Source of the DNA: Lysobacter gummosus
GTDB lineage: Bacteria; Pseudomonadota; Gammaproteobacteria; Xanthomonadales; Xanthomonadaceae
Length of the DNA stretch: 64,000 nucleotides
Direction of reading: 5' to 3'
Assembly (NCBI RefSeq): GCF_001442805.1
Contig: NZ_CP011131.1
Coordinates: forward strand, 4,836,001 to 4,900,000
The position numbers and the translations under genes are program-made. Shown piece after piece: positions 8,931 through 17,306 of the stretch. The notes below the pieces were generated by a model. That model was not told where the DNA came from and did no database searches. It saw nothing but the letters and a program-made list of their open reading frames with translations. Within the stretch, counting starts at the first letter, position 1; each line of letters begins with the position of its first letter.

Positions 8931-9298
8931 ATGAAAAAATCCAGAAATTACTGCTCCTTGGCTTTTTCACCATGCTGGCTTCATGCGGATGCGAGACCGG
9001 CCATGTCGGAACTGTCTATTCCCCAGACAGAAAACACAAAGCGGTGCTCGAACAATCACAGGGCGCCCCAGGGATGTGTTTTACCTCGGTACACGTGATG
9101 AGCGTCCCCCCAATGGAAGCAAGCACAGTCACTGATCCGATTGCCGGATTCGAAGCTCCGTACGACTACAAGCAGCTGAAGATCCGATGGATTTCAAACG
9201 ACACCTTACAAGCGTCCTATCCAGGATTTCGACCTGGCGAGTTTCCACGTTCGAGCTTCCGTTCCGGAGACGAGATCAAATTCGAATTTCCAAAGTGA
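8931..9298 (+). pseudogene. Small lipoprotein, reading frame broken at an A6 tract
   Basis: From codon 3 the frame reads KIQKLLLLGFFTMLASC, an ideal lipoprotein signal with lipobox LASC, then GCETGHVGTVYSPDRKHKAV and on to SGDEIKFEFPK. The only good start, ATG at 8931 with AAGGGA upstream, is followed by six A's, which puts it one base out of frame. Seven A's would give MKKIQKLLLL in frame. So this is either a one-base deletion (mutation or sequencing error) or a slippage-controlled gene. Without the shift the mature part needs a start at Met 8990-8992 inside the signal. The base composition is less GC-rich than its surroundings. Likely partner of the downstream lipase, possibly immunity-related (inference). 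Confidence 0.6.
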
Positions 9299-9361
9299 CC
9301 GGCTCGACGTTGGCGATGTCTGCGACGAGCCTAAAAACGCGAGGCGTCTCAAGGAATGGAT

Positions 9362-9991
9362 ATGCGACAACACCTTTTGTGGATTGGCCTGAGTCTGTTG
9401 CTGCTCTTGTCCGCTTGCAGCTCTTCCTCGCACGAGAAAATCATGCCCGACTTCAAGCAGAACCCGCACCCCAAGCAGGCCTACCTGCTGACCCTGACCA
9501 TCGCCAATGCTCCAGGCCCATTCAAGTCAGTCGCGGGCATCGTGCAATTCGACGTGGTGACGCCGGAATGTCTACCGCCTCCCAGCGAGAACGGTGGCAT
9601 GCCCTGGCCGATACCGGTCCATCACATCCCGATTGCCTGGACTCGGGTCAGTGACACCGAATACACCGGCCTGGTGCACCTCGATGAAATGATCGATGAG
9701 GACTACTACGGTCGTGGCGTGTGTCGCTGGAAGTTGATCCAGGCTCGCGCGGATCTGATGGCTACGGGAGCGAAAGGTGAAACTCGGTTCATACCTAGTA
9801 TCGATTTGAACCAATTGGAAGCGCAGCAGGCTCAAGCCACCTATTTCGTAAGGGCGGACTATTTAGATACTGAGATCACGAGCCTGGAACATCCGGTTAA
9901 TTTCGGGGAAACCGAACGCTCGACCATGACTCATCTGCGAGACAGCGAACTGTTCACTGTCTCTCTCGCTCCAAAGGCAACCAAGTCATGA
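9362..9991 (+). CDS. Lipoprotein upstream of the lipase effector
   Basis: 209 aa. MRQHLLWIGLSLLLLLSAC is a lipoprotein signal with lipobox LSAC, followed by SSSSHEKIMPDF. The mature part is beta-rich (AYLLTLTIANAPG, VAGIVQFDVVTPEC, SDTEYTGLVHLDEM). No known family is recognised. The ATG at 9362 has AAGGA at the right distance; the ATG at 9356 is too close to it. Its stop overlaps the lipase start (ATGA at 9988), so the two are translationally coupled. A membrane-anchored lipoprotein coupled to a lipase toxin fits an immunity role, as for Tli or X-Tfi proteins (inference). Confidence 0.8.
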   Translation: MRQHLLWIGLSLLLLLSACSSSSHEKIMPDFKQNPHPKQAYLLTLTIANAPGPFKSVAGIVQFDVVTPECLPPPSENGGMPWPIPVHHIPIAWTRVSDTEYTGLVHLDEMIDEDYYGRGVCRWKLIQARADLMATGAKGETRFIPSIDLNQLEAQQAQATYFVRADYLDTEITSLEHPVNFGETERSTMTHLRDSELFTVSLAPKATKS

Positions 9992-11508
9992 CCATCACGT
10001 CCCAGCAGTACGCCCATCTGGCATCGCATTCCTACGGCGAAGTGCACAACGGACTGAAAGGCCAAATTCACCATCTCGTCGGCGATAAATTCGAACGCGA
10101 AGGTGTAACGTACAAGGTCTTGGAATCCATGGATCGCCCGTCCGGCTACCAGGGGGCCATCTACCAGCGCGTGGATACCGGCGAGATCGTGGTGGCGCAT
10201 CGCGGCACCGAATTCGATCGCGAGGCCAAGAGAGATGGCCTCATTGCAGACGGCGGCATGGTGACCAAAGGCGTCAATCCCCAGATCGATGACGCGCTGG
10301 AGTTGACTAGGCACGCATTGGACCACGCAAAAAAGAGTGTTCGTAGATACGGCCATATCCCCGAAGTCACCACCACCGGCCATTCCCTAGGCGGCGGCCT
10401 GGCCCAGGCCACCGCGCACAAATTCGGCCTGCGCGGCGAAGCCTTCAATCCCTACGGCGCCGCCAGCCTCGACTACGGCGTGCCCGAAGGCGGCAACCGC
10501 TTCGTCAATCACGTCATGGCCGGCGATGCGGTCAGCGCCGCGAGTCCGCATTACGGCCAGGTTCGCGTCTACGCCAAGCCGGAAGAAATCAGCAGTCTGA
10601 AAGCCGCCGGTTACAACAACCACGAAGGCCTTTCGACCGACGCCCTGCATCGCGCTCCGATCGTGGCGGCGGTGCTGTCCGGAACCAAGGGCACCTCGCA
10701 CAACATGGACAACTTCCTTAACGTTGATGGCGCCGGCAACAAGGATGTCTCCGTCCTCAGCGATCCCAGGACCCAGGCCTTGGCTAAGCAATACGAGCCG
10801 ATGATCGACAAGTACCGCGACGATGTTCGCCACTTGCGCGGCGGCATCACCCAAACCGTCGAAATCGGCGAGAAAGTGGTCGAGCTGCACGAGAAGGCTG
10901 CCAAAAGAGCTGTCGAGACCGGCGTACAGACCGGCAAGGCGGTCGTCGACACCGGCGAGAAGATTCTTGAACTGCACGAGAAGGCCGACAGGAAGGCCGC
11001 CGAGCTAGGCGTGCAAGTCGGAAAGCAAGCCATCGAAACCGGCGAGAAAGCGGTCGATCTGGGCGTTTATGCCGGGAAGAAAGCCATCGAGGCAGGCGAG
11101 CACTTTGGCAAGAAGGCCGCCGAACTGGGCGAAAGCGTCGGCCGGAAGGCCACGCAGGTCGGGGAGAACGTCGGCAAGAAGGCGTACGAAGCGGCCGACA
11201 GCATCAGCGACTTCCTGCACTCCAAAGCCGCTGCAGTCGGCGCCGGCACCGCGCTGCTCAGCAGGGACCCCTTGGCCTTCGTCAAACAAATGACTCAGGC
11301 CCATGCCTCCGGCGATCGGGAAACTTTCCGCGCGATGACCCAGTCCGCCGCGAACCACGATGCCGGGCAACAACTGCGCCAACAGGCCGTCGCCACCGTC
11401 GATCGGCAAGAGCAACAGCAAGCGGCCGAACGCTTGGTCGCGCAACAGCAGCAACAACGCGAGCAGCAGCAAGCCGCATCGCATAGTCACGGTGGCCGCT
11501 CGCGCTGA
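9988..11508 (+). CDS. Class 3 lipase-like protein with helical repeat stalk, candidate antibacterial effector
   Basis: 506 aa, no signal peptide. Residues about 1-250 are a class 3 lipase domain: YQRVDTGEIVVAHRGTEFD (oxyanion region), TTTGHSLGGGLAQATA with nucleophile Ser133, FNPYGAASLDY and GDAVSAASPHY. Residues about 290-410 are amphipathic helical repeats of the type ETGxxxGKxAxETGEKxxEL. The tail is Gln-rich (EQQQAAERLVAQQQQQREQQQ). Leaderless lipases paired with a lipoprotein are typical of type VI (Tle) or Xanthomonadales type IV (X-Tfe) effectors. I do not recognise a full XVIPCD secretion domain; only the Gln-rich tail is reminiscent. Confidence 0.8.
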   Translation: MTITSQQYAHLASHSYGEVHNGLKGQIHHLVGDKFEREGVTYKVLESMDRPSGYQGAIYQRVDTGEIVVAHRGTEFDREAKRDGLIADGGMVTKGVNPQIDDALELTRHALDHAKKSVRRYGHIPEVTTTGHSLGGGLAQATAHKFGLRGEAFNPYGAASLDYGVPEGGNRFVNHVMAGDAVSAASPHYGQVRVYAKPEEISSLKAAGYNNHEGLSTDALHRAPIVAAVLSGTKGTSHNMDNFLNVDGAGNKDVSVLSDPRTQALAKQYEPMIDKYRDDVRHLRGGITQTVEIGEKVVELHEKAAKRAVETGVQTGKAVVDTGEKILELHEKADRKAAELGVQVGKQAIETGEKAVDLGVYAGKKAIEAGEHFGKKAAELGESVGRKATQVGENVGKKAYEAADSISDFLHSKAAAVGAGTALLSRDPLAFVKQMTQAHASGDRETFRAMTQSAANHDAGQQLRQQAVATVDRQEQQQAAERLVAQQQQQREQQQAASHSHGGRSR

Positions 11509-11556
11509 GTCGCCCGCCCTCGCTGAAACTTGCCGTGACCGTTCGCCAAAGGAGAA

Positions 11557-12135
11557 ATGCCCCACATGGACCAGCAGGAAATGACCGAGCTGATCAGCGC
11601 GACCGCCACGCTCATGGAACAGTTCGAACGCAACTGCACCCAGATCGAACACCAGCAGCGCGCATTATCGCAACAGTTGAAAACACTGTCGCTGCAGCTT
11701 CCGGAGACCGTCCGGCAATCGGCCGACGCCACCTTGAGCCATCTGCCTGGCGCACTGATGGGCAAACTGCAAAGCGGCCTGGAACAGCCTGTTGACGATT
11801 ATCAAAAGCGCTTGAGCCAAGCCGGCGCGCTTTTGGGCAACGGGTCGCAGGCGCTCGCTCAGCAGCTGCAGCGCATGGAAGCTCTGCACAAGAACCTGCT
11901 CTGGAAAACCTCCGCCGTGCTTATCGGGTGCATGGGGCTGCTGCTGGCCGGCGGCGCCTGGCTGTCCACGCACTATGCCGGCGTGATTCGCGACAACCAG
12001 ATCGCGGCCGACAAACTCAAAGCGATCAACAGCGCCGATCTAACCCTGTGCAGCGGCCGTCTGTGCGCCAACATCGATCGCAAGGCCCAGGGGTACGGCG
12101 ACAAAAGTCAGTACCTGCCCGTGCAACAACGATGA
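11557..12135 (+). CDS. Coiled-coil, single-pass membrane protein next to the lipase
   Basis: 192 aa (189 if the second Met, MDQQEM, is used; AAGGAG lies 2 bases from the first ATG and 11 from the second, so the start is unsettled). Residues 1-120 are predicted helical with Gln/Leu heptads (HQQRALSQQLKTLSLQL). One transmembrane segment follows near 128-148 (TSAVLIGCMGLLLAGGAWL), then a short tail with CSGRLCANID and YGDKSQYLPV. Similar small proteins occur beside Xanthomonadaceae effector or mobilisation genes. Function unknown; it is probably the last gene of the lipoprotein-lipase operon. Confidence 0.75.
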   Translation: MPHMDQQEMTELISATATLMEQFERNCTQIEHQQRALSQQLKTLSLQLPETVRQSADATLSHLPGALMGKLQSGLEQPVDDYQKRLSQAGALLGNGSQALAQQLQRMEALHKNLLWKTSAVLIGCMGLLLAGGAWLSTHYAGVIRDNQIAADKLKAINSADLTLCSGRLCANIDRKAQGYGDKSQYLPVQQR

Positions 12136-12210
12136 TCGACGACACGGCCGCAACTTCGCCCCGACTGGGATGCGAACAGGCGGTGGTGCCGATCGCATGA
12201 AACGCTCAGC

Positions 12211-12390
12211 GCCGCGGCGGCCGGATCGGGCGGCGCGCTCGCAGCGTCTGCCCCAACAGATGCGCGCCGTTACGCTATGGTTGAAAGCCCCCCCATGATC
12301 GCCGCCCAGCGCGAACGCATCGACGGGCGCGGCGCGCGCGATCGCAGGGCCGGTTCCCGATTCAGAGTGTCGAACATGAAACAGAACATC
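12211..12390 (+). repeat. Direct repeat copy 2 (diverged sirtuin promoter)
   Basis: About 180 bp matching 7785-7970, with scattered substitutions and small indels and the same end block including ATGAAACAGAACATC. It fills most of the 345-bp gap between the membrane protein and the next gene (12136-12480). No other gene is seen in the gap. Confidence 0.85.
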
Positions 12391-12474
12391 TCGGTCGCCT
12401 TGTTCTGGCGGATGTCCCGATACAGGCAAGCCGGCTTCGCTGACGTTAGGATCAACCCATCGGATCACAGGTGA
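12376..12474 (+). pseudogene. Remnant of a second sirtuin gene start
   Basis: The ATG and the next four codons (MKQNI) match the sirtuin at 7956. After that the frame diverges completely (SVALFWRMSRYRQAG) and stops after 33 codons. It is a by-product of the duplicated promoter segment, not a functional sirtuin. Confidence 0.6.
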
Positions 12475-12480
12475 CAGCCG

Positions 12481-12963
12481 ATGCTCGCCTCGAAAGCCTT
12501 CGTGTTCTCCCTCATGGCGACGACCCTGGCCGTCTGCATCGCCGCGCCGGTGTTCGTGCTGCAAGCCAGTCCGTACATGCAGCCCGGACAGAACTGGACG
12601 GGGGGGTTGCTGATGGGCGAGGACTTGCGCCTGCTCGATTCCGGACGTTACGTGAGCCGGCCGTGGCGCGATATCTGTCCGCGCGATTCGTTTTCGTACG
12701 GCAGTTGGCGCCGATCGGGCGATGTGATCGTGTTGCACGCAGACCGGCCCGACGTTCCCGAGCGCCGCCTGTGCGCGGCCACGATAAGAAATTGCCCGAT
12801 GCTGATTCCGCTGGACCAAAAGAACCCGGTGAAGTGGATCAGCCCCGGGGTCGTGTTCGGCCGCGACGGCGAACGATGCGTCGGACGTCTTGACCGGGAC
12901 GGTCACACCGGCCGTCTGTTGCGCGGCCTGAGCTGCCTCAAGCCCGAACGCAAGCCCGACTAG
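12481..12963 (+). CDS. Hypothetical exported/membrane-anchored protein
   Basis: 160 aa. A hydrophobic N-terminus (AFVFSLMATTLAVCIAAPVFVL) is a signal peptide or anchor. The rest has several Cys (DICPRD, RRLCAAT, RNCPML, ERCVGR, LSCLK) and looks extracytoplasmic, with disulfides possible. No family recognised. It starts just after the duplicated sirtuin leader; the region upstream ends in CAGGTGACAGCCG, a weak ribosome-binding site. Confidence 0.6.
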   Translation: MLASKAFVFSLMATTLAVCIAAPVFVLQASPYMQPGQNWTGGLLMGEDLRLLDSGRYVSRPWRDICPRDSFSYGSWRRSGDVIVLHADRPDVPERRLCAATIRNCPMLIPLDQKNPVKWISPGVVFGRDGERCVGRLDRDGHTGRLLRGLSCLKPERKPD

Positions 12964-13025
12964 GCGCCCCGCAAAACATACGCAAGCGTGTGGACAACCC
13001 ACTGAGCCGCTCCTAGACTCCGGCC

Positions 13026-13523
13026 ATGCGCCTTTCCCTCACCGCCGAACGCAGCATCGCCGCCGCGCCCGAGGCGGTGTTCGCCCTCGCCCTCGACAGC
13101 GAACGCTTCCCGGCGCTGTTCGAAGGCTACGGGCCGATTCCCGGACTCAAGCGCATCACGCCGCTGGCGCCGGCCGCGGTCGGCAGTCTGCGCGCGCTGG
13201 AAAACCGCGACGGCTCGAAGTTGATGGAGCGCATCACCGTGCTCGATCCGCCGCGCCGCCACGCCTATGTGCTCAGCGGCTTGCGCCCGCCGCTGTCGTG
13301 GCTGGCGCGCGAAGGCCACGCCGATTGGCGCTTCGAAGCCGAACACGACGACGGCAGCGAATCGACGCGGGTGGTGTGGCGCTACGAATTCGAACTCACC
13401 AGCGCGCTGGCCTGGCCGCTGGCCGCGCCGCTGCTGCGCGGCTTCATGCGCGCGGCGATGCGGCGCTGCCTGGACCGCATGGCGCAGAGCCTGGAAGGCG
13501 CGTGGCGCAAGGAGCGCGGCTGA
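13026..13523 (+). CDS. SRPBCC (polyketide cyclase/dehydrase-like) family protein
   Basis: 165 aa. The START/SRPBCC helix-grip pattern is visible: RSIAAAPEAVFALALDSERF at the N-terminus, the GSLRALENRDGSKLMERITVL strands, ADWRFEAEHDDG, TRVVWRYEFEL, and a long C-terminal helix MRAAMRRCLDRMAQSLE. Such proteins bind hydrophobic ligands. Its stop overlaps the start of the sterol desaturase-like gene by one base (TGATG), so the two are coupled and may act on the same lipid (inference). Confidence 0.8.
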   Translation: MRLSLTAERSIAAAPEAVFALALDSERFPALFEGYGPIPGLKRITPLAPAAVGSLRALENRDGSKLMERITVLDPPRRHAYVLSGLRPPLSWLAREGHADWRFEAEHDDGSESTRVVWRYEFELTSALAWPLAAPLLRGFMRAAMRRCLDRMAQSLEGAWRKERG

Positions 13524-14386
13524 TGCAGGACTGGATTCTGCTGGCGCTGGCGCCGGTGTTCCTGCTGTTGATCGCGCTGGAGGCGTGGTATTGGCGCAAG
13601 CGCCGGCCCGATCAATACAGCCTGCGCGATACCTTGTCGAACGCGGCGCTGGCGTTGATGCACCAGGCCAGCGACGCGGTCGCGTGGCTGATCGTGATCG
13701 GCATCTACTACGCGGTGTACGCACACCGTTTGTTCGAATTGCCGCCGGCCTCGCTGTGGACCATCGCCGCGCTGTTCCTCGCGCAGGATTTCTTCTACTA
13801 CTGGTTCCATCGCGCCAGCCACCGCATCCGCTGGATGTGGGCCTCGCACGTCACCCATCACTCTTCCGAACGCCTGAACCTGTCCACCGCGTTCCGCCAG
13901 AGCCTGACCTACCCGATCTCGGGCATGTGGCTGTTCTGGCTGCCACTGGCCTGGATCGGCTTCGAGCCCAAGCACATCGTCGCGGTGGTGGCGATCAATC
14001 TGGCCTTCCAGTTCTTCGTCCACACTCAGGCGGTGGGCAAGCTGGGCTGGCTGGAGAAAATCTTCAACACGCCCTCGCACCATCGCGTGCATCACGCCCG
14101 CAATGCGAAGTACATCGACCGCAACTACGCCGGCGTGCTGATCGTCTGGGACAAGTGGTTCGGCACCTACGTGGAAGAAGACGAACAGGTGCCGTGCGAA
14201 TACGGCATCGTCGGCCAGGTGCGCGGGCACAATCCGATCCGGCTGACCTTCCACGAATGGATCGCGATGTTCCGCGATGCCTGGCGCGCGCGCGGGCTGC
14301 GCGGCGTGTTCGGGCAGTTGTTCGGGCCGCCGGAACGCTCGCTGTCGCATCTGGATGCGGCCGCTGGAAACGAAGCCGGCCGCTAG
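13523..14386 (+). CDS. Sterol desaturase/fatty acid hydroxylase family membrane protein
   Basis: 287 aa integral membrane protein with N-terminal hydrophobic helices and the three di-iron histidine boxes in order: HRASH (HxxxH), HVTHHSSE (HxxHH) and HHRVHHAR. This is the ERG3/C5-desaturase superfamily, which hydroxylates or desaturates lipids in the inner membrane. Coupled with the upstream SRPBCC gene. The lipid substrate is unknown; bacterial members often act on alkyl ethers, hopanoids or fatty acyl chains. Confidence 0.88.
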   Translation: MQDWILLALAPVFLLLIALEAWYWRKRRPDQYSLRDTLSNAALALMHQASDAVAWLIVIGIYYAVYAHRLFELPPASLWTIAALFLAQDFFYYWFHRASHRIRWMWASHVTHHSSERLNLSTAFRQSLTYPISGMWLFWLPLAWIGFEPKHIVAVVAINLAFQFFVHTQAVGKLGWLEKIFNTPSHHRVHHARNAKYIDRNYAGVLIVWDKWFGTYVEEDEQVPCEYGIVGQVRGHNPIRLTFHEWIAMFRDAWRARGLRGVFGQLFGPPERSLSHLDAAAGNEAGR

Positions 14387-14435
14387 GATCGGTTGCCGGC
14401 GCTGTTGTTCGCGCCACGACCGGCGCGGGCCCCGC

Positions 14436-15053
14436 TCAGTCCTGGGTTTCGCCCGACAGCGGCGTCGCCCGCATCGATTCGCGACGCTCGAACGCATCCA
14501 GCCACGCGCTCAGTCGCGGCCGGCCGGCGCGGAAATCGGGCAGCTCGCGAAACTCCAGCCAGCTCAGCGCCGTCGCCACCGCGATATGGCCCACGTGCAC
14601 GGCCGTGTCGGTATCGAGTTCGCGTTCCAGCCAATCGTAGCTTTCGATCAGCTTTTGCGTGTAACCCGTGCGTAGCGCCTCATAGCGCAGCGCTTCGGGC
14701 CGGCGCACGGTTTCCCAGCGCACCTTGATGCCGAAGTCGGCCAGCCCCTGCGCCAGCGCCTGAAGTTGCAGCACATGCCAACGCGCTTCGCCGTCGCGCG
14801 GAATCAGCGGCGCGCCATCGTGCAGCGTGTCCAGGTAGGCGCAGATGACGTCCGAATCGAATATCGGCGTTTGTCCGGGGCGGATCAGCACCGGCACCTT
14901 GCCGAGCGGATTTTGCGCATAGACCGTTTCGTTGCGCAGGGTCGGGCTGGTCTCGTGATGCACGACCTCGATGCGATCGGCCAGACCGGCCTCGTGCGCG
15001 AACACCAGCGCCTTGCGCGCATACGGCGAGTGGGTTTGATAGAGCAGTTGCAT
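14436..15053 (-). CDS. Glutathione S-transferase family protein
   Basis: 205 aa. N-terminal thioredoxin fold with YQTHSPYARKALVFAHEAGL, the cis-Pro loop GKVPVLIRPG and DSDVICAYLD (GSH gamma-Glu binding). The C-terminal domain is all-helical. The active-site Ser/Tyr candidates lie in THSPYARK. Cytosolic detoxification or isomerase type. Its 3' end faces the 3' end of the sterol desaturase gene. Confidence 0.87.
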   Translation of the reverse strand: MQLLYQTHSPYARKALVFAHEAGLADRIEVVHHETSPTLRNETVYAQNPLGKVPVLIRPGQTPIFDSDVICAYLDTLHDGAPLIPRDGEARWHVLQLQALAQGLADFGIKVRWETVRRPEALRYEALRTGYTQKLIESYDWLERELDTDTAVHVGHIAVATALSWLEFRELPDFRAGRPRLSAWLDAFERRESMRATPLSGETQD

Positions 15054-15098
15054 GGCGAACCTTATGAGTTTGCAAAAGCGGAAGAGGGGCGCAAGGCG

Positions 15099-16592
15099 CT
15101 ACGCGACGGCGCTCAGGCTATCGGTTCGCGCCGTGTCGTGGGTGGTGCGCGCGGCATCGTGCAGCACCTGGGCCAAGGCTGCGGTGAGCCGGCGCGCGGT
15201 GGGCAGGTGCAGGAATTCGTTCGGCCCGTGGGCGTTGGATTGAGGGCCCAGCACACCGGTGACCAGGAACTGCGCATGCGGATAACGCTCGCCGAGCATG
15301 GCCAGGAACGGAATGCCGCCGCCTCCGCCGATCAGGGCGCTGGCGCGGCCGAAGGCGCGTTGCGAGGCGCGCTCCAGACTCTCGGCCAGCCACGGCGCCG
15401 CCGCTGGCGCATGCCAGCCGCGGCTGGCGAAATCCAGTTCGAAGCGCACGTCGCTGCGATACGGCGGGTCGGATTCGAGCAAGGCCTGCAAGCGTTTCGC
15501 CGCCGCGTCCGGGTCCAGAGTCGGTGGCAGGCGCAGGCCCAGTTTGAGCGCGGTAAACGGCTGCATCACCGCAGCCGCGTCGGCCACGCGCGGCGCGCCG
15601 TCGATGCCGGTGATCGCCAATTGCGGCCGCCAAGAACGATTGAGCGCGAGTTCGCACAGATCGTCCTGCACCGGCTGTGTCCGCGCGTGGAACGGAAAGC
15701 TTTCGAGCAACCCCGGCCCCAATGCGGCCGCCGCCATCGCGGCCTGTTCGCGGCGGTGGCGCGGGATCTCGACGTGGAAGTCGGCGACGATCTCGCCGGT
15801 CGCGGGATCTTCCAGCCGCGACAACAACTGCCGGGCGATGCGGAAACTCGACGGCACGATCCCGGACGCATCGCCGGAATGCACGCCTTCATCCAGCACC
15901 CGCACTGTCAGGGTGCCGGCCACCTGTCCGCGCAGCGAGGTCGTGGTCCACAGTTGCTCATAATTGCCGCAGCCGGCATCGAGCGCGACGATCAACGCAG
16001 GCTGGCCCAGGCGCGGCGCGAGTTGTTCGATGTAGGCCGGCAGATCGATGCTGCTGGATTCTTCGCTGGCCTCGATCAGGATCTGGCAACGCGGATGCGC
16101 CAGGGACTGTGCGCGCAAGGCGAGCAATGCCGCGATCGCGGCGAAGATCGCATAACCGTCGTCGGCGCCGCCGCGACCGTACAGGCGATCGCCTTCGAAC
16201 ACCGGCGTCCACGCATCGCGCCCCGGCGCCCAGCCCGGCATCGGCGGCTGTTTGTCCAGATGACCGTAGATCAGCACCGGCGCATCGCTTGCACCGCGGC
16301 CATGCGCCGGGATATCGATGAAGATCAGCGGCGTGCGCCCGGGCAGCTGCAACGCTTCGATGCTGGCGCCGGGCACCGCGATCAGATGCTCGCGCGCCCA
16401 GGCGGTCATCAGGTCGGCCGCGCGTTGCATATGGCCGTGCGCGGCCCAATCGGGATCGAAGGCCGGCGACTGGCAGGGGATGGCGATGTAGTCGCACAGC
16501 GCCGGCAGGATGCGCTCCTGCCAGAGGCCATCGACATGGCCTTGCAGCGCGGCGAAATCCAACTCGGCCGAATCCAGCTTGGGAGCATCCAT
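15099..16592 (-). CDS. M20 family dipeptidase
   Basis: 497 aa. All M20 metal and catalytic features are visible: IYGHLDKQPPM (HxD), YGRGGADDGYAIFA (bridging Asp), EASEESSSIDL (Glu-Glu catalytic base), VALDAGCGNY (Asp) and the terminal GPNEFLHLPTARR (His). An insert dimerisation domain lies between. The length fits the cytosolic carnosinase/PepV-like group. It is divergent from an Lrp-type regulator 143 bp away, which suggests amino-acid-responsive control of peptide use (inference). Confidence 0.9.
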   Translation of the reverse strand: MDAPKLDSAELDFAALQGHVDGLWQERILPALCDYIAIPCQSPAFDPDWAAHGHMQRAADLMTAWAREHLIAVPGASIEALQLPGRTPLIFIDIPAHGRGASDAPVLIYGHLDKQPPMPGWAPGRDAWTPVFEGDRLYGRGGADDGYAIFAAIAALLALRAQSLAHPRCQILIEASEESSSIDLPAYIEQLAPRLGQPALIVALDAGCGNYEQLWTTTSLRGQVAGTLTVRVLDEGVHSGDASGIVPSSFRIARQLLSRLEDPATGEIVADFHVEIPRHRREQAAMAAAALGPGLLESFPFHARTQPVQDDLCELALNRSWRPQLAITGIDGAPRVADAAAVMQPFTALKLGLRLPPTLDPDAAAKRLQALLESDPPYRSDVRFELDFASRGWHAPAAAPWLAESLERASQRAFGRASALIGGGGGIPFLAMLGERYPHAQFLVTGVLGPQSNAHGPNEFLHLPTARRLTAALAQVLHDAARTTHDTARTDSLSAVA

Positions 16593-16735
16593 GACGGCAC
16601 CTCGGGGGGAGGCGGAAAGGCTAACGGCGCCGGCGCGCGTTTGCGCCGCATAGCGACGGCGCCGGACGCGGTTTTTCCGCGCCTGCCGCCTGCGCTGGGT
16701 GATTTTTCGCCGACGCCTGGATTTAAGATGCGCGC

Positions 16736-17212
16736 ATGAAACTCGACCGCTTCGATCGCCAACTGCTCAATCTGGTGCAGGAAGACGCCGGCCAGACCGC
16801 CGAGCGCCTGGCCGAACAGGTCGCGCTGTCGCCCTCGGCGATCCAGCGCCGCCTGCGGCGCATGCGCGAGGACGGGGTGATCGTGCGCCAGGCGGCGCTG
16901 CTCGATCCCAGGCAGATCGGCAAGCCCACCTTCTTCATCGTCTCGCTGCAGGTCGAGCGCGAGCGCCCGGAACTGCTGGCGCAACTGCGCCGCTGGCTGT
17001 CCGCGCAGGATCAGGTGCAGCAAGTGTTCTACGTCACCGGCGAGGCCGACTTCGTCCTGGTGATGACCGCGCCGGATACGGAGAACTTCGACGCGCTGAT
17101 GATCCGCATGGTCGAAGACAACCCCAACATCAAGCGCTTCACCACCAATGTCGCGCTCAGCCTGGTCAAGCGCGGGCTGACGATTCCGGTATCGCTGGAC
17201 GAAGACGACTGA
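16736..17212 (+). CDS. Lrp/AsnC family transcriptional regulator
   Basis: 158 aa. N-terminal winged HTH (LDRFDRQLLNLVQEDAGQTA, LSPSAIQRRLRRMREDGVI), linker, and a C-terminal RAM/AsnC ligand-binding domain (FIVSLQVERE, VQQVFYVTGEADFVLVM, IKRFTTNVALSLVKRGL). Local regulators of this kind sense an amino acid and control adjacent genes. It is flanked by the divergent M20 peptidase and the downstream PLP lyase, both plausible targets. Confidence 0.9.
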   Translation: MKLDRFDRQLLNLVQEDAGQTAERLAEQVALSPSAIQRRLRRMREDGVIVRQAALLDPRQIGKPTFFIVSLQVERERPELLAQLRRWLSAQDQVQQVFYVTGEADFVLVMTAPDTENFDALMIRMVEDNPNIKRFTTNVALSLVKRGLTIPVSLDEDD

Positions 17213-17227
17213 GCTGCGCGCACGGCG

Positions 17228-17247
17228 GCGCGATCGCGCGGTTTTTT
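17228..17247 (+). terminator. Likely intrinsic terminator after the Lrp-type gene
   Basis: The palindrome GCGCGATCGCGC is followed by GG and six T's, 16 bp after the regulator stop. This is the form of a short rho-independent terminator. The PLP lyase therefore probably has its own promoter in the remaining ~60 bp. Confidence 0.55.
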
Positions 17248-17306
17248 CGCATCGCGCGGCCCCGGGATGCGGCGCAAGCGCGCGGCGGCGCCGCCACACT
17301 GGCGGC

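Noticed and set aside
5244..9524. Very long open frames on opposite strands of real genes elsewhere (for example 55244-59524 plus strand, 1426 codons, opposite the RND pump)
   Set aside because: High GC leaves antisense frames open; the translations are His/Arg/Gln-rich with no domains, and they mirror well-supported genes.
9988..11508. Assigning the lipase as a definite X-Tfe (T4SS) effector
   Set aside because: Only a Gln-rich tail is reminiscent; the conserved core of the XVIPCD domain was not recognisable by eye and no secretion genes are in the window.
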